64,000 nt of DNA from Gottfriedia acidiceleris (GTDB taxonomy: Bacteria > Bacillota > Bacilli > Bacillales > Bacillaceae_G): contig NZ_CP096034.1 in NCBI RefSeq assembly GCF_023115465.1, forward strand, positions 3,534,001-3,598,000, read 5' to 3'. The first letter of the stretch is position 1. Each line of letters starts with the position of its first letter. Shown here piece by piece: positions 29,366 through 38,538 of the stretch. The position numbers and the translations under genes were made by a program. A model generated the notes under the pieces. It did not search any database, had not been told where the DNA came from, and saw only the letters and a list, made by a program, of their open reading frames with translations.

Positions 29366-30172
29366 TTAGTAAAGATGAAAATGCTGTTGAATTTGCTGTT
29401 TTTGTTTTTGTATACCGTCCTCAAATGAAGTTGTATTAATAATAACAAAAGGAGTTGCATCTATATAGTTTCTCATTTGAGCAAACTTTATTCCGTCGAT
29501 CATATTTTGTAATCCGGTGAAATTTCCGTCCTCTGGTAAGTACATACATTGTTTAGCTGTAATGATATATTTATGTTCTTTTAATTCTTTCTCAGAAATG
29601 ATTCGAATTGCTTTACCTACATCTTCTACAAATAAAATTTCATTAGAACCGTATACATTTTTTATGGAAACTTTCCTCTGTCCTAGCTCTTGAACAATCA
29701 ATTCATGTACTAAGCCTGCGGATGGCTCCCAAGGTCCATATAATGATGGAATTTCAATATAAGTAATATTGCAATCTATATTTTTACTCAATTCATTAAC
29801 AGTTCTTTCTAAATCTGCTAATTCTTTTTTTGTAGACAATAAAAAGATAATGTCCTTACTTTTGCCAATGATTTTGTTAAATAATTTTTCTGTAAACTCT
29901 ATACTATTAATTGAGCCTTTTAACTTTAGTTCGTCATAAAAATGACAAATAAAGATAGTATCATATTCCTCATTCTCTAAAAAAAATTGCTCTTCATCTA
30001 AAAAGACGACCCTTGCATTTCTTCCGATTGAAAAGATTTTTTCTTCACTTATTAAATCACTTTCATTTCCTTTTTCCATCACAACGGCTGAAACATCATT
30101 ATATTCCATTAGTTGGCAAACCAACTCATATCCTATAAATCCACTGGATCCAATAACAGCACACTTTTTCAT
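29366..30172 (-). CDS. NAD(P)-binding epimerase/reductase-like protein (YjaV position)
   Basis: 268 residues with an N-terminal Rossmann motif, GSSGFIGYEL at about residues 8-17, of the extended SDR/epimerase type. The usual Y-x3-K catalytic pair is not evident (SLYGPWEPS is the nearest Tyr), so catalysis is uncertain. It sits with the alpha/beta-hydrolase-like gene upstream, like B. subtilis yjaU-yjaV. GGAGGTTAATA precedes the ATG. Substrate unknown. Confidence 0.65.
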   Translation of the reverse strand: MKKCAVIGSSGFIGYELVCQLMEYNDVSAVVMEKGNESDLISEEKIFSIGRNARVVFLDEEQFFLENEEYDTIFICHFYDELKLKGSINSIEFTEKLFNKIIGKSKDIIFLLSTKKELADLERTVNELSKNIDCNITYIEIPSLYGPWEPSAGLVHELIVQELGQRKVSIKNVYGSNEILFVEDVGKAIRIISEKELKEHKYIITAKQCMYLPEDGNFTGLQNMIDGIKFAQMRNYIDATPFVIINTTSFEDGIQKQKQQIQQHFHLY

Positions 30173-30219
30173 TATTAACCTCCTTCATTTAGGAAATTTA
30201 TTCAAAAAAAATATAGAGA

Positions 30220-30945
30220 CTATAAAACATCCTGATATTTTTTTAAAAACCTTATTAAGTTTTTTCCACAGTCATATTTTTTCTCTTCTAATGAAATCAA
30301 AAGCGAAATCGGTAGATTATTTTTATGTCGCTCTTCTTCTAAAAGTCTAATATCACTTTTCCATTTATAATGATTTCTTGTTGTAGTGTAAATTTTAATT
30401 GGTGAGATTGTTTCATAAAAAAAACATTCTCTATCTATAACCATATATATATCCGATGCTTTATATGCTTTCAAAATTTCATGAACAGTTCTTTTATAGA
30501 ACAATTTATTTTCTCTTTCTAAATCTAATTCATTTTTTAAATTTAATGAAGGATTTAATAATGAAATACTTCTGACTTTTCCCTTTAAGAGGCCAAGTAA
30601 TTTACAAACGACTAATGCACCAGTACCTTCCCCAATTATATGAATTGATGGATTCAAAATTTCTTTTCTCATAACAGAATGATATAAGCTTTCTGCTAAA
30701 TCGACAGCGTCATCAGAACCCCAATTTTTCCCATACAAGTTTGAAGTGAATACTGTGTATCCTTCATCTGTTAAAGTTGATAATAGCTTTCTTTTATCAA
30801 AATGTTGCAATAAGCAACTATGTGCATTATCTACGTAATGAGTATTCCCACCGACATAGAGTACTCCGAAACCATTCGGTCTAATAGGTAGATGAATAAC
30901 TGCATATTGATCCTCTTGTTTAAAAAACCTCTCAGTTACAGGCAT
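30220..30945 (-). CDS. Alpha/beta-hydrolase-like protein (YjaU position)
   Basis: 241 residues. A GEGTGA element near residue 108 sits where the nucleophile elbow G-x-S-x-G should be, with Thr in place of Ser. A catalytic Ser is therefore not evident, and the protein may be a non-catalytic relative. Start taken at ATG 30945 with AAGGTGAT upstream. Same strand as and 47 bases before the epimerase-like gene, so probably one operon. Confidence 0.55.
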   Translation of the reverse strand: MPVTERFFKQEDQYAVIHLPIRPNGFGVLYVGGNTHYVDNAHSCLLQHFDKRKLLSTLTDEGYTVFTSNLYGKNWGSDDAVDLAESLYHSVMRKEILNPSIHIIGEGTGALVVCKLLGLLKGKVRSISLLNPSLNLKNELDLERENKLFYKRTVHEILKAYKASDIYMVIDRECFFYETISPIKIYTTTRNHYKWKSDIRLLEEERHKNNLPISLLISLEEKKYDCGKNLIRFLKKYQDVL

Positions 30946-31107
30946 TCCTATCACCTTATTATTAATGTAGTATTTTTGGGGAATTATAAAATAGATAAAA
31001 ATATTCTTAAGTTACTTTTTTTAATTAAAACTTTTTAATTATAACTTCAATTATCAAATTTCTAGGTATATAATATGATAAGAACTAACTAGATAGGAGT
31101 GATTAGA

Positions 31108-31296
31108 GTGCGTTTTATTATGACATTGTTCTGGAGCTTTGTTTTATGCCAAATGGGAGCTTACGTTTTAAGTTCAATGACTGGCGGAGAGTATAACTTC
31201 ACAACTGCTTCAGTTATGGCTGTAGTATTATCTTTAGCTATTTCAGTTCTTAGCGAAGCAATAATTCCTAACGAACCTGTTGCAAAACACCACTAA
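31108..31296 (+). CDS. DUF2929-family small membrane protein (YjzB-like)
   Basis: 62 residues with two membrane helices (about 3-22 and 32-52) joined by a short SMTGGEYNF loop. That layout fits DUF2929. I use the GTG at 31108, 8 bases after TAGGAG. Unknown function. Its place between yjaU and yjzC is the one held by yjzB in Bacillus. Confidence 0.7.
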   Translation: MRFIMTLFWSFVLCQMGAYVLSSMTGGEYNFTTASVMAVVLSLAISVLSEAIIPNEPVAKHH

Positions 31297-31436
31297 AATC
31301 TATATATAACATATGTTGTAGAACCCAAAAACGTTCAACTTGGTATATACATATGTCATCAATTATAGATTTAGATAATTTATAAAATACTAAAATTTTG
31401 ATAATTACATTCAATATTTTGTATATTGTAAACGCA

Positions 31437-31480
31437 TAAAAGAGCGCCCTCGATCAATTAATCGAAAGCGCTTTTTTTAT
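31437..31480 (+). terminator. Terminator of the DUF2929 gene
   Basis: AAAAGAGCGC...GCGCTTTT outer arms with an inner CGAT...ATCG pair and T7 tail. Confidence 0.85.
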
Positions 31481-31525
31481 ACCCCTTTTAAGTTCTAATG
31501 TTGGTTACTTTTCTAAGATCCACAA

Positions 31526-31708
31526 TTATTTAAATTTGGATTTATATGTCCATTTTCTATTATGGTTTTGTGTATCTGGAAAAACCTCTCCAGCCTGAAG
31601 TTTAATTTGTTTTGGGCGAGTTACGTTACTTCCTGTTTCACCGATTTCCACGTATACCCCATTATTTGGTGCTTTGTCGCCTGGTCGAAATTGATGTGCT
31701 TGACCCAT
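31526..31708 (-). CDS. YjzC-family small protein
   Basis: 60 residues, starting MGQAHQFRPGDKAPNNGVY and ending in basic WTYKSKFK. I recognise this as YjzC, a small conserved Bacillus protein of unknown function. GAAGGAGGAAT precedes the ATG. No membrane segment; compact and basic. Confidence 0.85.
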   Translation of the reverse strand: MGQAHQFRPGDKAPNNGVYVEIGETGSNVTRPKQIKLQAGEVFPDTQNHNRKWTYKSKFK

Positions 31709-31860
31709 AATCCATTCCTCCTTCTTTTTAGATTCTTATTGTTCCTCTAAAAAGAAAGTTATTTCTTTTAAAAAGATGGTATTATTAGTAATTATTGGCT
31801 TTTTATCCAATAATATTTTTTCTTAAAAAGATTAACATTAAAAAATAAAAGGTGATGAAT

Positions 31861-32676
31861 ATGAAAACAAAACACTTAATTGCTCTAGATTTAGACGGCA
31901 CCTTATTAACGGATGAAAAAACAATATCCGAACGTACTTTAAAAGTGATCCAACAGTTAAAGAATCAGGGTCACGAAGTATGCATTTCAACCGGTAGACC
32001 TTTTAGAGCTAGTAAAATGTATTATGACCAATTAAAACTTACAACTCCCATTGTAAACTTTAATGGTGCTTATGTTCATCACCCTCTAGATGATTCATGG
32101 GGAGTTTATCACGAATCATTACCTTTAGAAGTTGCAAAAGAGGTAATTAGTTCTTGTAGAGAGTATGAATTAAAAAATATGTATGCTGAAGTAATGGATG
32201 ATGTATACGCAGATAAACACGAAGAGGAGATTCTCCCACTTTTCCACTATTTAAAAGAAGATATAATCCACGGAGATTTAGTGATAAATCTTACTCAAGC
32301 GCCAACATGTCTTTTAATCGATAGTGAAGAGTCTCATGTTGCAAATATTCGTGAGCACCTATCAAATGTCCACGCTGAAGTAATTGATCACCGTCGCTGG
32401 GCAGCACCTCATCATATAATCGAAATTGTTAAAGCAGGTATGAATAAGGCAATAGGTCTACAAAAAGTAGCATCTTTCTATAATATTCCTCGAAAAAACA
32501 TTATAGCTTTTGGGGATGAGGACAATGATTTGGAAATGATTGAATATGCTGGTCATGGTGTTGCTATGGATAACGCAATTCTTCAATTAAAGAATATTGC
32601 AAACCACACAACATTATCTAATCAAGATGATGGAATCGCGATTTTTCTAGAAGATTTTTTCAACTTAAAATTATAA
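31861..32676 (+). CDS. Cof-type HAD-IIB sugar-phosphate phosphatase
   Basis: 271 residues. Motif I DLDGTLLTDEK (nucleophile Asp near residue 9), motif II CISTGRP, Lys in KAGMNKAIG and motif IV GDEDNDLEMIEYAG. A C2B-type cap of about 100 residues between motifs II and III marks the Cof subfamily. Likely acts on small phosphorylated metabolites; the substrate cannot be read from sequence. Start at ATG 31861, after AAAGGTGA. Confidence 0.9.
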   Translation: MKTKHLIALDLDGTLLTDEKTISERTLKVIQQLKNQGHEVCISTGRPFRASKMYYDQLKLTTPIVNFNGAYVHHPLDDSWGVYHESLPLEVAKEVISSCREYELKNMYAEVMDDVYADKHEEEILPLFHYLKEDIIHGDLVINLTQAPTCLLIDSEESHVANIREHLSNVHAEVIDHRRWAAPHHIIEIVKAGMNKAIGLQKVASFYNIPRKNIIAFGDEDNDLEMIEYAGHGVAMDNAILQLKNIANHTTLSNQDDGIAIFLEDFFNLKL

Positions 32677-32857
32677 TTCTTCTTTGTCATTAATTTCAAA
32701 GATAACTAATAATAACCACTTATAACAATTTGCTAAATGAGCATTCTATTAAGGACTTCACCAAGGGGATTATCCACTTTTTGATATTGATCAATTACTA
32801 TTGGAAATTCTTACGAAGTCAAAAACAAAAAGCTTTCCTATTTAGGAGGGAATCATA

Positions 32858-33001
32858 ATGGGCAAAAGTAATAAGTCTAAGCGCTTTATTCAACAAAGTT
32901 CTGATTCTGTTACAAAGTACTCTGAAAAATTCCCTTATCACTTTACATTAGCTGAAGCAGAAGAGCGAAAAGCTAATAATAGACAAAGCTTTAATGCTTA
33001 A
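32858..33001 (+). CDS. Small basic hypothetical protein
   Basis: 47 residues, MGKSNKSKRF at the start and ERKANNRQSFNA at the end. Highly charged, no membrane segment. TTAGGAGGG lies 7 bases upstream and a strong terminator follows 17 bases after the stop, so it is very likely a real gene. Its size and charge recall small spore-associated proteins, but I cannot place it in a family. Confidence 0.65.
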   Translation: MGKSNKSKRFIQQSSDSVTKYSEKFPYHFTLAEAEERKANNRQSFNA

Positions 33002-33017
33002 TTTAAAGCATTAAAAA

Positions 33018-33058
33018 CCAAAAACAACCATCGGAATACTCCTTTGGTTGTTTTTATT
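33018..33058 (+). terminator. Terminator of the 47-residue gene
   Basis: AAAAACAACCA and TTGGTTGTTTTT arms. Confidence 0.85.
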
Positions 33059-33094
33059 TTATAAAATTCTCGGGTTTCTTCGTTAAATCTTTAT

Positions 33095-33613
33095 TTACTG
33101 AAGAAGTTTCTGGTAAGAAATTATTTGGGTAACTGGTTTTATTTCCCCATTAAGATCCTTCTCATTAACCTTTGTTGCAACGATATTTGCTGTTATTTCA
33201 TAATCCCCATTTGGAAGGTTTTTATTTACAAAATTAACTTGCTCTTCCCAAACTTGTGCTTTTCCGCTTGGAACCACAACATTTGTAATGACTTGTGCAT
33301 ATGCCATTTCACGAGATGATTGATAAACTACTTGTCCACTTCCATCTTTAATTGTAAAATCAACTGTTTGTGATGAAGGAAAAGTAAAATTTGCAGAGAT
33401 TTTATTCTCATTACGTAATGAATATTTCGTCTTTACAAGCCCGTTAGCTTCTGTAATTTGAAGAGTTGGTGAAAGCTTTTTAACGTCAATTTCATTACTT
33501 TCACCTACAGTTTGTTTTGTACTTGGAGTTGATTTTATTTCCTTGTCACCCTTTGCACCACAACCGGAAAGAAGTAGTGAACAAGCTAGTAAGAGAATCG
33601 ATCTCTTTTTCAA
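33095..33613 (-). CDS. Lipoprotein with BsuPI-type proteinase-inhibitor domain
   Basis: 172 residues. Type II signal peptide MKKRSILLLACSLLLSGC with lipobox LSGC, so membrane-anchored outside. After a Ser/Thr/Lys linker, about 110 residues form an all-beta domain resembling the intracellular proteinase inhibitor BsuPI. It includes the YSLRN-N and FPSSQTVDFTI-D motif pair. Function on the cell surface is unproven. I start at TTG 33613, 7 bases after GGTGGAG; the GTG at 33625 lies within that site. Confidence 0.78.
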   Translation of the reverse strand: MKKRSILLLACSLLLSGCGAKGDKEIKSTPSTKQTVGESNEIDVKKLSPTLQITEANGLVKTKYSLRNENKISANFTFPSSQTVDFTIKDGSGQVVYQSSREMAYAQVITNVVVPSGKAQVWEEQVNFVNKNLPNGDYEITANIVATKVNEKDLNGEIKPVTQIISYQKLLQ

Positions 33614-33857
33614 AATAATCTCCACCTTTTTAGTATCCTTATCCTAAATTATACCAAAAAGCTGAGAAATTATTTTAAAATTCAAGTAAATATTTTAATT
33701 AGCCAGCATTGATGATACAAAAACAAATGCATAAATCTTAAAATTAAAAGAAAAATTAATTAAGTATTTATCTAATCGTTAAAATTGTCTATAAAAAATA
33801 TTAGAGCTTTATCAAAGTAATATGTCCACTTTACCCATATTTGAAAGGGGAATTTAC

Positions 33858-34451
33858 ATGATACATACTATTTTTCATTCATTCATACTAATTTTAGCTG
33901 GCATTTTACTATTAAGAATAGCTGGAAGAAAATCTATTTCACAAATGACATTGCCCCAAACGATTGTTATGATTTCGATTGGTACAATTATTGTTACTCC
34001 CATTATTGAAAAAAGCTTAACTAAAACAATTGTTGCTGCCTCTGTATTTGTATTAACTCTACTTGTATTAGAATATTTGCAGGTGAAATCGAATACTCTT
34101 GAAAAATTTTTTACAGGAAAATCAAAAATTGTAGTAGAAGACGGAAAGTTGAATGTTAAAAATTTAAAAAAGTTACGTTTAACGGTTGATCAATTAGAAA
34201 TGCGTATTCGAAATGAAGGTATTCATAAATTTGATGATATTAAGTTTGCTACAATTGAACCAAATGGCTTATTAGGATTCGAATTAGCAGAGGATGCCAA
34301 GCCATTAACAATTAGAGAGTTTAAAACACTAATGGAGTCGTACGGATTTCCACTAAATAAAAATAGTTTAAGCGAGAATACTCAAAGGTCTGCTTCAATT
34401 TTTAATGAAATAAAAGGAAAACAAAAACCCGAAAATCCTGAATTGAAATAA
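33858..34451 (+). CDS. DUF421-family membrane protein (YetF-like)
   Basis: 197 residues: three N-terminal helices (to about residue 75), then a cytosolic alpha/beta domain with KLNVKNLKKLRLTVDQLEMRIR, the DUF421 hallmark. B. subtilis has several paralogues (YetF, YkjA, YdfS, YrbG); YetF and YdfS have been linked to spore processes. Start at ATG 33858 after AAAGGGGAAT. Converges with the first YitT gene over a shared terminator. Confidence 0.82.
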   Translation: MIHTIFHSFILILAGILLLRIAGRKSISQMTLPQTIVMISIGTIIVTPIIEKSLTKTIVAASVFVLTLLVLEYLQVKSNTLEKFFTGKSKIVVEDGKLNVKNLKKLRLTVDQLEMRIRNEGIHKFDDIKFATIEPNGLLGFELAEDAKPLTIREFKTLMESYGFPLNKNSLSENTQRSASIFNEIKGKQKPENPELK

Positions 34452-34491
34452 AAAAAGACTAGCAAATCTAATCATTTTGCTAGTCTTTTTC
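34450..34491. terminator. Two-way terminator, DUF421 gene / yitT copy 1
   Basis: AAAAAGACTAGCAAA and TTTGCTAGTCTTTTT arms (near-perfect). Confidence 0.9.
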
Positions 34492-34493
34492 TT

Positions 34494-35348
34494 TTAAATC
34501 TTTCTAAATTCACCTAAAACATCAACAGTTTGTACGACATTCGTAAAAGCTTTCGGATCTACCCTTTTTATAATTCTTTCCAAATCATATAATTCATAAC
34601 GAGATAAAACAATCATTAAAATATCTTTATCTTGTTTAGTAAATGCTCCAGTAGCATTCATTTGAGTAATTCCCCGGACAAGTTTCGCATGAATTTCTTT
34701 TCTAAGCTCTTCACCTTTTGTAGTGACAATCATTGCCGTTAGCTTAACATGACTTGTATGAACACTATCAATCACACGAGTAGTAACATATAAATTGATT
34801 AAAGTATAAAGAGCTTTTTCCATTCCATATAGCTGGCCAGCTGTAACGATGATAATTGCATTAAACAAAAAGAAATAGGTTCCAACCGGTTTCCCTTTTG
34901 ATTTTGAAAGAACTAAGGCGATTATATCCAACCCACCTGTAGATCCACCAAATTTTAAAGTCATTCCAATTCCGATCGCAGCTATTAAACCACCAAAAAC
35001 TGCATTAAGAAGAATATCATCAGAAAAAATCGGTTTAACAGGTAAGATTTCCAAAAATAATGTCATGATTCCTACACTAAAGAAACTAAAAAACGTAAAG
35101 GAACGTCCAACTTTTTTCCATGCCAAGACGATAACAGGAATATTTAATAACGCTAAAAGAATCCCCGTCGTTGCAGTAAACGGAGTGTAGTCAGTAATAA
35201 TATTTGAAAGTAACTGCGCTAGACCTGCAAAACCACTGGAGTAAACATTAGCAGGGATTAAAAAACAATTCATTGCAAACGCATTTAAGAAACCACCAAT
35301 CATTACTACAACCAGCTTAAATAAAAGCTCTTTATTTCTTTCCACCAA
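34494..35348 (-). CDS. YitT-family membrane protein, copy 1
   Basis: 284 residues: five or six membrane helices (to about residue 200) and a C-terminal DUF2179 cytosolic domain (about 215-284) ending TNVVQTVDVLGEFRKI. The transported or sensed compound is unknown. Closely similar along its whole length to the protein at 35850-36701, so a tandem duplication. AGAGGAGG-type site (GAGGATCAGAG) ahead of the start. Confidence 0.88.
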   Translation of the reverse strand: MVERNKELLFKLVVVMIGGFLNAFAMNCFLIPANVYSSGFAGLAQLLSNIITDYTPFTATTGILLALLNIPVIVLAWKKVGRSFTFFSFFSVGIMTLFLEILPVKPIFSDDILLNAVFGGLIAAIGIGMTLKFGGSTGGLDIIALVLSKSKGKPVGTYFFLFNAIIIVTAGQLYGMEKALYTLINLYVTTRVIDSVHTSHVKLTAMIVTTKGEELRKEIHAKLVRGITQMNATGAFTKQDKDILMIVLSRYELYDLERIIKRVDPKAFTNVVQTVDVLGEFRKI

Positions 35349-35508
35349 CTCTGATCCTCCTCAAAACTTCTCTCTATATTAAAAAATTTGCCTCTGTAGA
35401 ACATCATAGTTGTTTAACAAAAGCCAAAATGTAAAAACGAACACACATACATAATTAAGGTGATAAAGGCAAACCTAATATTATCATTTCTTATAAAGGA
35501 GCTTAAAT

Positions 35509-35637
35509 ATGCCTACTAGTGATAATGACAAAAAAGCAAAAGATAATAACGCTATAAGAGAAAAGAAAAATGCACAAGAAAGAAAAAATGCACAAGCTGG
35601 TAAGAAATCTTTTTCTAAAAGTGTCGATCATCTTTAA
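35509..35637 (+). CDS. DUF3941-type small charged protein
   Basis: 42 residues: Asp/Lys/Asn-rich N terminus (DNDKKAKDNNA), basic REKK and ERKN segments, ending FSKSVDHL. I recognise the pattern as DUF3941, a tiny Bacillus family of unknown role. AAAGGAG lies 8 bases before the ATG. It is nested between the two divergently duplicated yitT genes but on the opposite strand. Confidence 0.72.
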   Translation: MPTSDNDKKAKDNNAIREKKNAQERKNAQAGKKSFSKSVDHL

Positions 35638-35771
35638 TATTTTAAAAACGTTTTAAACAATTCAAAACATGTAGAATTTCATCCAATAGTTTAAGTATAT
35701 TTAAATCTTTCTGAAAGACAATAAGAACTTTCTAAACTTGAAAAAGCCTTATTATTAATAAGATTCAAAAA
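35638..35771. other. Short gap after the DUF3941 gene
   Basis: About 130 bases, no gene or hairpin recognised; AT-rich. Confidence 0.3.
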
Positions 35772-35823
35772 ATAAAACTGTTCAACTTTTCCATTATTTT
35801 TGGTAAAGGTTGAACAGTTTTTC
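35772..35823. terminator. Terminator of yitT copy 2, possibly two-way
   Basis: AAACTGTTCAAC and GTTGAACAGTTT arms with inner TTTTCC/GGTAAA pairing and T/A runs on both sides. Confidence 0.8.
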
Positions 35824-35849
35824 ATGATATTTTTAATAAAATTCCACTC

Positions 35850-36701
35850 TTAAAACTTCCTAAATTCTCCAAATACATCAATTGTTTGGACGATATTTGT
35901 AAACGCCTTTTCATCAACTGATTTAATGACTTTCGATAGATGATATAGCTCATAACGGGATAGTACCATCATTAAAATTTGTTTATCTTGGTTCGTAAAA
36001 GCACCTTTTGCATTGATTGCAGTAATTCCTCGCACTAGTTTTGAATGGATTTCTTTACGCAACTCGTCACCTTTTGTTGTTACAATAAAAGCAGTTACTT
36101 TAATATGACTAGTATGAATTGCATCAATGAATCTAGACGTTACATATAGGTTTATTAGTGTATAAAGTGCTTTCTCCATTCCATAAATATAGCCCGCTGT
36201 TAAAATAATCAGCGCATTAAACAGGAAGAAGTATGTACCAACAGGTTTACCTTTCGAACGTGATAATACGAGTGCAACAATATCTAATCCACCTGTTGAA
36301 GCACCAAACTTTAATGTATACCCAATACCAACGGCAACAATTAATCCACCAAATACTGCATTTAGTAAAATATCTTTTGAGAATAGAGGCGTCACTGGGA
36401 TTACTTCTAAAAATAACGTCGTGATTCCAACGCTTAAAATCGTAAAATAAGTAAAGGATCGACCTATTTTTTTCCATGCTAAAATGATGACAGGTATATT
36501 TAATATTGCAAGTAAAATACCAGTAGAAGCCGAAAAAGGTGTAAAATCATTTAATAAATTCGTAAGTAACTGAGCTAAACCAGAAAAACCACTTGAATAA
36601 ACACTGACAGGGATTAAAAAACAATTCATCGCAAATGCATTCATTAATGCACCAAATATTACTACAAGAATTTTTATTAACAATTCTTTTTTGTCATTCA
36701 C
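35850..36701 (-). CDS. YitT-family membrane protein, copy 2
   Basis: 283 residues, same architecture as copy 1. Shared stretches include NAFAMNCFLIPVSVYSSGF (copy 1: IPANVYSSGF) and KGKPVGTYFFLFNA. The copies differ mostly in the linker helices. GTGAATG overlaps a weak AGGAGGCTTGTAGGTG site upstream. Two full-length intact paralogues suggest both are kept under selection. Confidence 0.88.
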   Translation of the reverse strand: MNDKKELLIKILVVIFGALMNAFAMNCFLIPVSVYSSGFSGLAQLLTNLLNDFTPFSASTGILLAILNIPVIILAWKKIGRSFTYFTILSVGITTLFLEVIPVTPLFSKDILLNAVFGGLIVAVGIGYTLKFGASTGGLDIVALVLSRSKGKPVGTYFFLFNALIILTAGYIYGMEKALYTLINLYVTSRFIDAIHTSHIKVTAFIVTTKGDELRKEIHSKLVRGITAINAKGAFTNQDKQILMMVLSRYELYHLSKVIKSVDEKAFTNIVQTIDVFGEFRKF

Positions 36702-36759
36702 CTACAAGCCTCCTAAACATTCATATGTTTAGTATGCCTGTAAATTGTAAAAAAATAGC

Positions 36760-36905
36760 AAAAAACCACTAGATGTGGTTTTATAGATAGTAAAAATAAT
36801 ATTGCCAGTTAATTACCAAATTTTCGTAAAAGGGTTGAGTGTGGTTGATTTCCATTACAAGATGCTCGCTTATAAAAAAACCACTTCATTCAATGAAGTG
36901 GTTTC
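36760..36905 (+). repeat. Truncated dispersed element between two related terminator hairpins
   Basis: Hairpin A (36760-36783, AAACCACT...GTGGTTT) and hairpin B (36876-36905, AAACCACTTCATT...AATGAAGTGGTTT) share the same outer arm and both face the end of cvfB on the minus strand. Between them lies ~93 bases matching the left end of the 43346 element: TTAATTACCAAATTTTCG, TAAAAGGGTTGAGTG, GGTTGATTTCCATTACA, ATGCTCGCTT. It then breaks off. This looks like an old insertion whose duplicated terminator has partly decayed. Confidence 0.7.
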
Positions 36906-36914
36906 AAAACCCAA

Positions 36915-37790
36915 TTATTGCTCTTTCTTCTCAAACAGTTCTTTTGCGTATGTCCAACCGTCTTCTTGATAGATTTTATTTTCCTTTAATAATCTACCCA
37001 TCGCTCGTTTAAATGAAGCCTTACTAATTTTAAATCTTACTTTAATATCTTCTGCGTCACTCTTATCCCAGTAAGGCATTGCCCCACCACGACTCATCAT
37101 ATATTCATAAATCTCATTTGCTTCTTGATCTAATCCTTCATGCACCCTTGGTAAAAGTGATACGTTAATACTCCCATCATCTTTAACATCAATAATGCGC
37201 CCACTTACTCTTTCACCGATGCGAGGTTCAGTTCTTCTCTGTGATTCATGGATAAATCCTATGAATCGTTCATCGGTTAAAATATAAGAACCCACTCTTA
37301 AAGTACGATAAATGATTCCTGTAACATTTTTATTAAGCATACTAGGTTCAGCCGGTACAGAGAACTCTTTCATGACTGGTTCAGTAGCAATTTTAATTAA
37401 TAGTCTACCTTTGTTTGTTTGCTTTAATGTACAAAAAATTTCATCGCCTTCTTCAGGCCAAACTTCTTGAAGAGGTGGAAGATCACCTTTTTCTAAAAGA
37501 ATATCCTTTGAAATGCCGATGTTAACAAAAACACCGACTCCATCAAGTTTATCGACTACTTTTGCAAATCCATATCCTTCAGTTGTAATGAACGGCATTT
37601 CCATCGTTGCAGAAAGTCTACCTTTAGAATCATGATATAAAAATACAGTTACTTCTTGATCTATTTCAATTTCACCTGATGCCTCATTTTTATGTAAAAA
37701 TACTTCTTCTTGATCTTGGACAAGCATATACCCAATATCCGTTTCTCGACTGCAAACTAAAGTTACAATCTCTCCTGCTTGTAAACTCAT
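36915..37790 (-). CDS. CvfB/YitL-family S1 RNA-binding protein
   Basis: 291 residues. Three consecutive OB/S1-like domains (to about residue 220) and a C-terminal winged-helix-like segment ending near the stop. VGVFVNIGISKDILL and GERVSGRIIDVKDDGSINVSL are the clearest S1 stretches. The S. aureus homologue CvfB affects virulence gene expression; YitL is the B. subtilis counterpart. Divergent from the yajQ-like gene, as yitL-yitK are adjacent in B. subtilis. Confidence 0.87.
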   Translation of the reverse strand: MSLQAGEIVTLVCSRETDIGYMLVQDQEEVFLHKNEASGEIEIDQEVTVFLYHDSKGRLSATMEMPFITTEGYGFAKVVDKLDGVGVFVNIGISKDILLEKGDLPPLQEVWPEEGDEIFCTLKQTNKGRLLIKIATEPVMKEFSVPAEPSMLNKNVTGIIYRTLRVGSYILTDERFIGFIHESQRRTEPRIGERVSGRIIDVKDDGSINVSLLPRVHEGLDQEANEIYEYMMSRGGAMPYWDKSDAEDIKVRFKISKASFKRAMGRLLKENKIYQEDGWTYAKELFEKKEQ

Positions 37791-37913
37791 TTTTTGTTAC
37801 ATCCTCTCTTAACTTTCAAACTAAAAATTATTATATCATGCATAATGAAAGTTTGTTACTTCGTCTATCATACACTATAATACAAGTATTAACGAATTGG
37901 AGGGATTCTATCT

Positions 37914-38405
37914 ATGTCAAAAGAAAGTTCATTTGATATTGTTTCAAAAGTAGATTTACCAGAAGTCTCGAATGCGATTCAACTTGCTACAAAAGAAATC
38001 GCAACTCGTTATGACTTTAAAGGAAGCAAGAGCTCAATTACATTAGAAAAAGAGGAACTAGTTTTAGTTTCTGATGACGATTATAAGTTAGAGCAATTAA
38101 AAGACGTATTAATTAATAAATTAATTAAACGCAATGTTCCAATTAAAAATCTAGACTACAGTAAAGTTGAAGGTGCTTCGGGTGGTACTGTAAGACAAAG
38201 AGCTAAATTAGTTCAAGGTATTGATAAAGATAATGCAAAAAAGATCAATACAATCATTAAAAATAGTGGATTAAAAGTAAAATCACAAATTCAAGATGAT
38301 CAAATCCGTGTGACTGCAAAAAGTAGGGATGATTTACAAGCAATTATCGCAGCTGTAAAAGGTGCAGATTTATCAATTGATATTCAATTTTTGAATTACC
38401 GATAA
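37914..38405 (+). CDS. YajQ-family nucleotide-binding protein (YitK)
   Basis: 163 residues, UPF0234. Two ferredoxin-like halves. Characteristic N terminus [18 protein letters not shown] and the [12 protein letters not shown] segment. The family binds nucleotides or tRNA, and a Xanthomonas homologue binds cyclic di-GMP; the role in Bacillus is unknown. TTGGAGGG lies 10 bases before the ATG. Confidence 0.9.
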   Translation: MSKESSFDIVSKVDLPEVSNAIQLATKEIATRYDFKGSKSSITLEKEELVLVSDDDYKLEQLKDVLINKLIKRNVPIKNLDYSKVEGASGGTVRQRAKLVQGIDKDNAKKINTIIKNSGLKVKSQIQDDQIRVTAKSRDDLQAIIAAVKGADLSIDIQFLNYR

Positions 38406-38420
38406 ATATATACATAAATA

Positions 38421-38452
38421 AAAGAGGATGAAATTAATCATCCTCTTTTTTA
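38421..38452 (+). terminator. Terminator of the yajQ-like gene
   Basis: AAAGAGGATGA and TCATCCTCTTT arms with T6. Confidence 0.9.
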
Positions 38453-38515
38453 ACTTTATTGACTTAATTATCAAATTTTCGTAAAAGGAGTTTAGTATGG
38501 TTGATTTCCACTACA
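38453..38515 (+). repeat. Left-end fragment of the dispersed element
   Basis: It starts at the hairpin edge and reads TTGACTTAATTATCAAATTT, TCGTAAAAGGAG, GGTTGATTTCCACTACAAC before ending. This matches the first ~90 bases of the 43346 element less its very tip. The rest is missing. Confidence 0.7.
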
Positions 38516-38538
38516 ACTATTATCTTATATATATGAAA

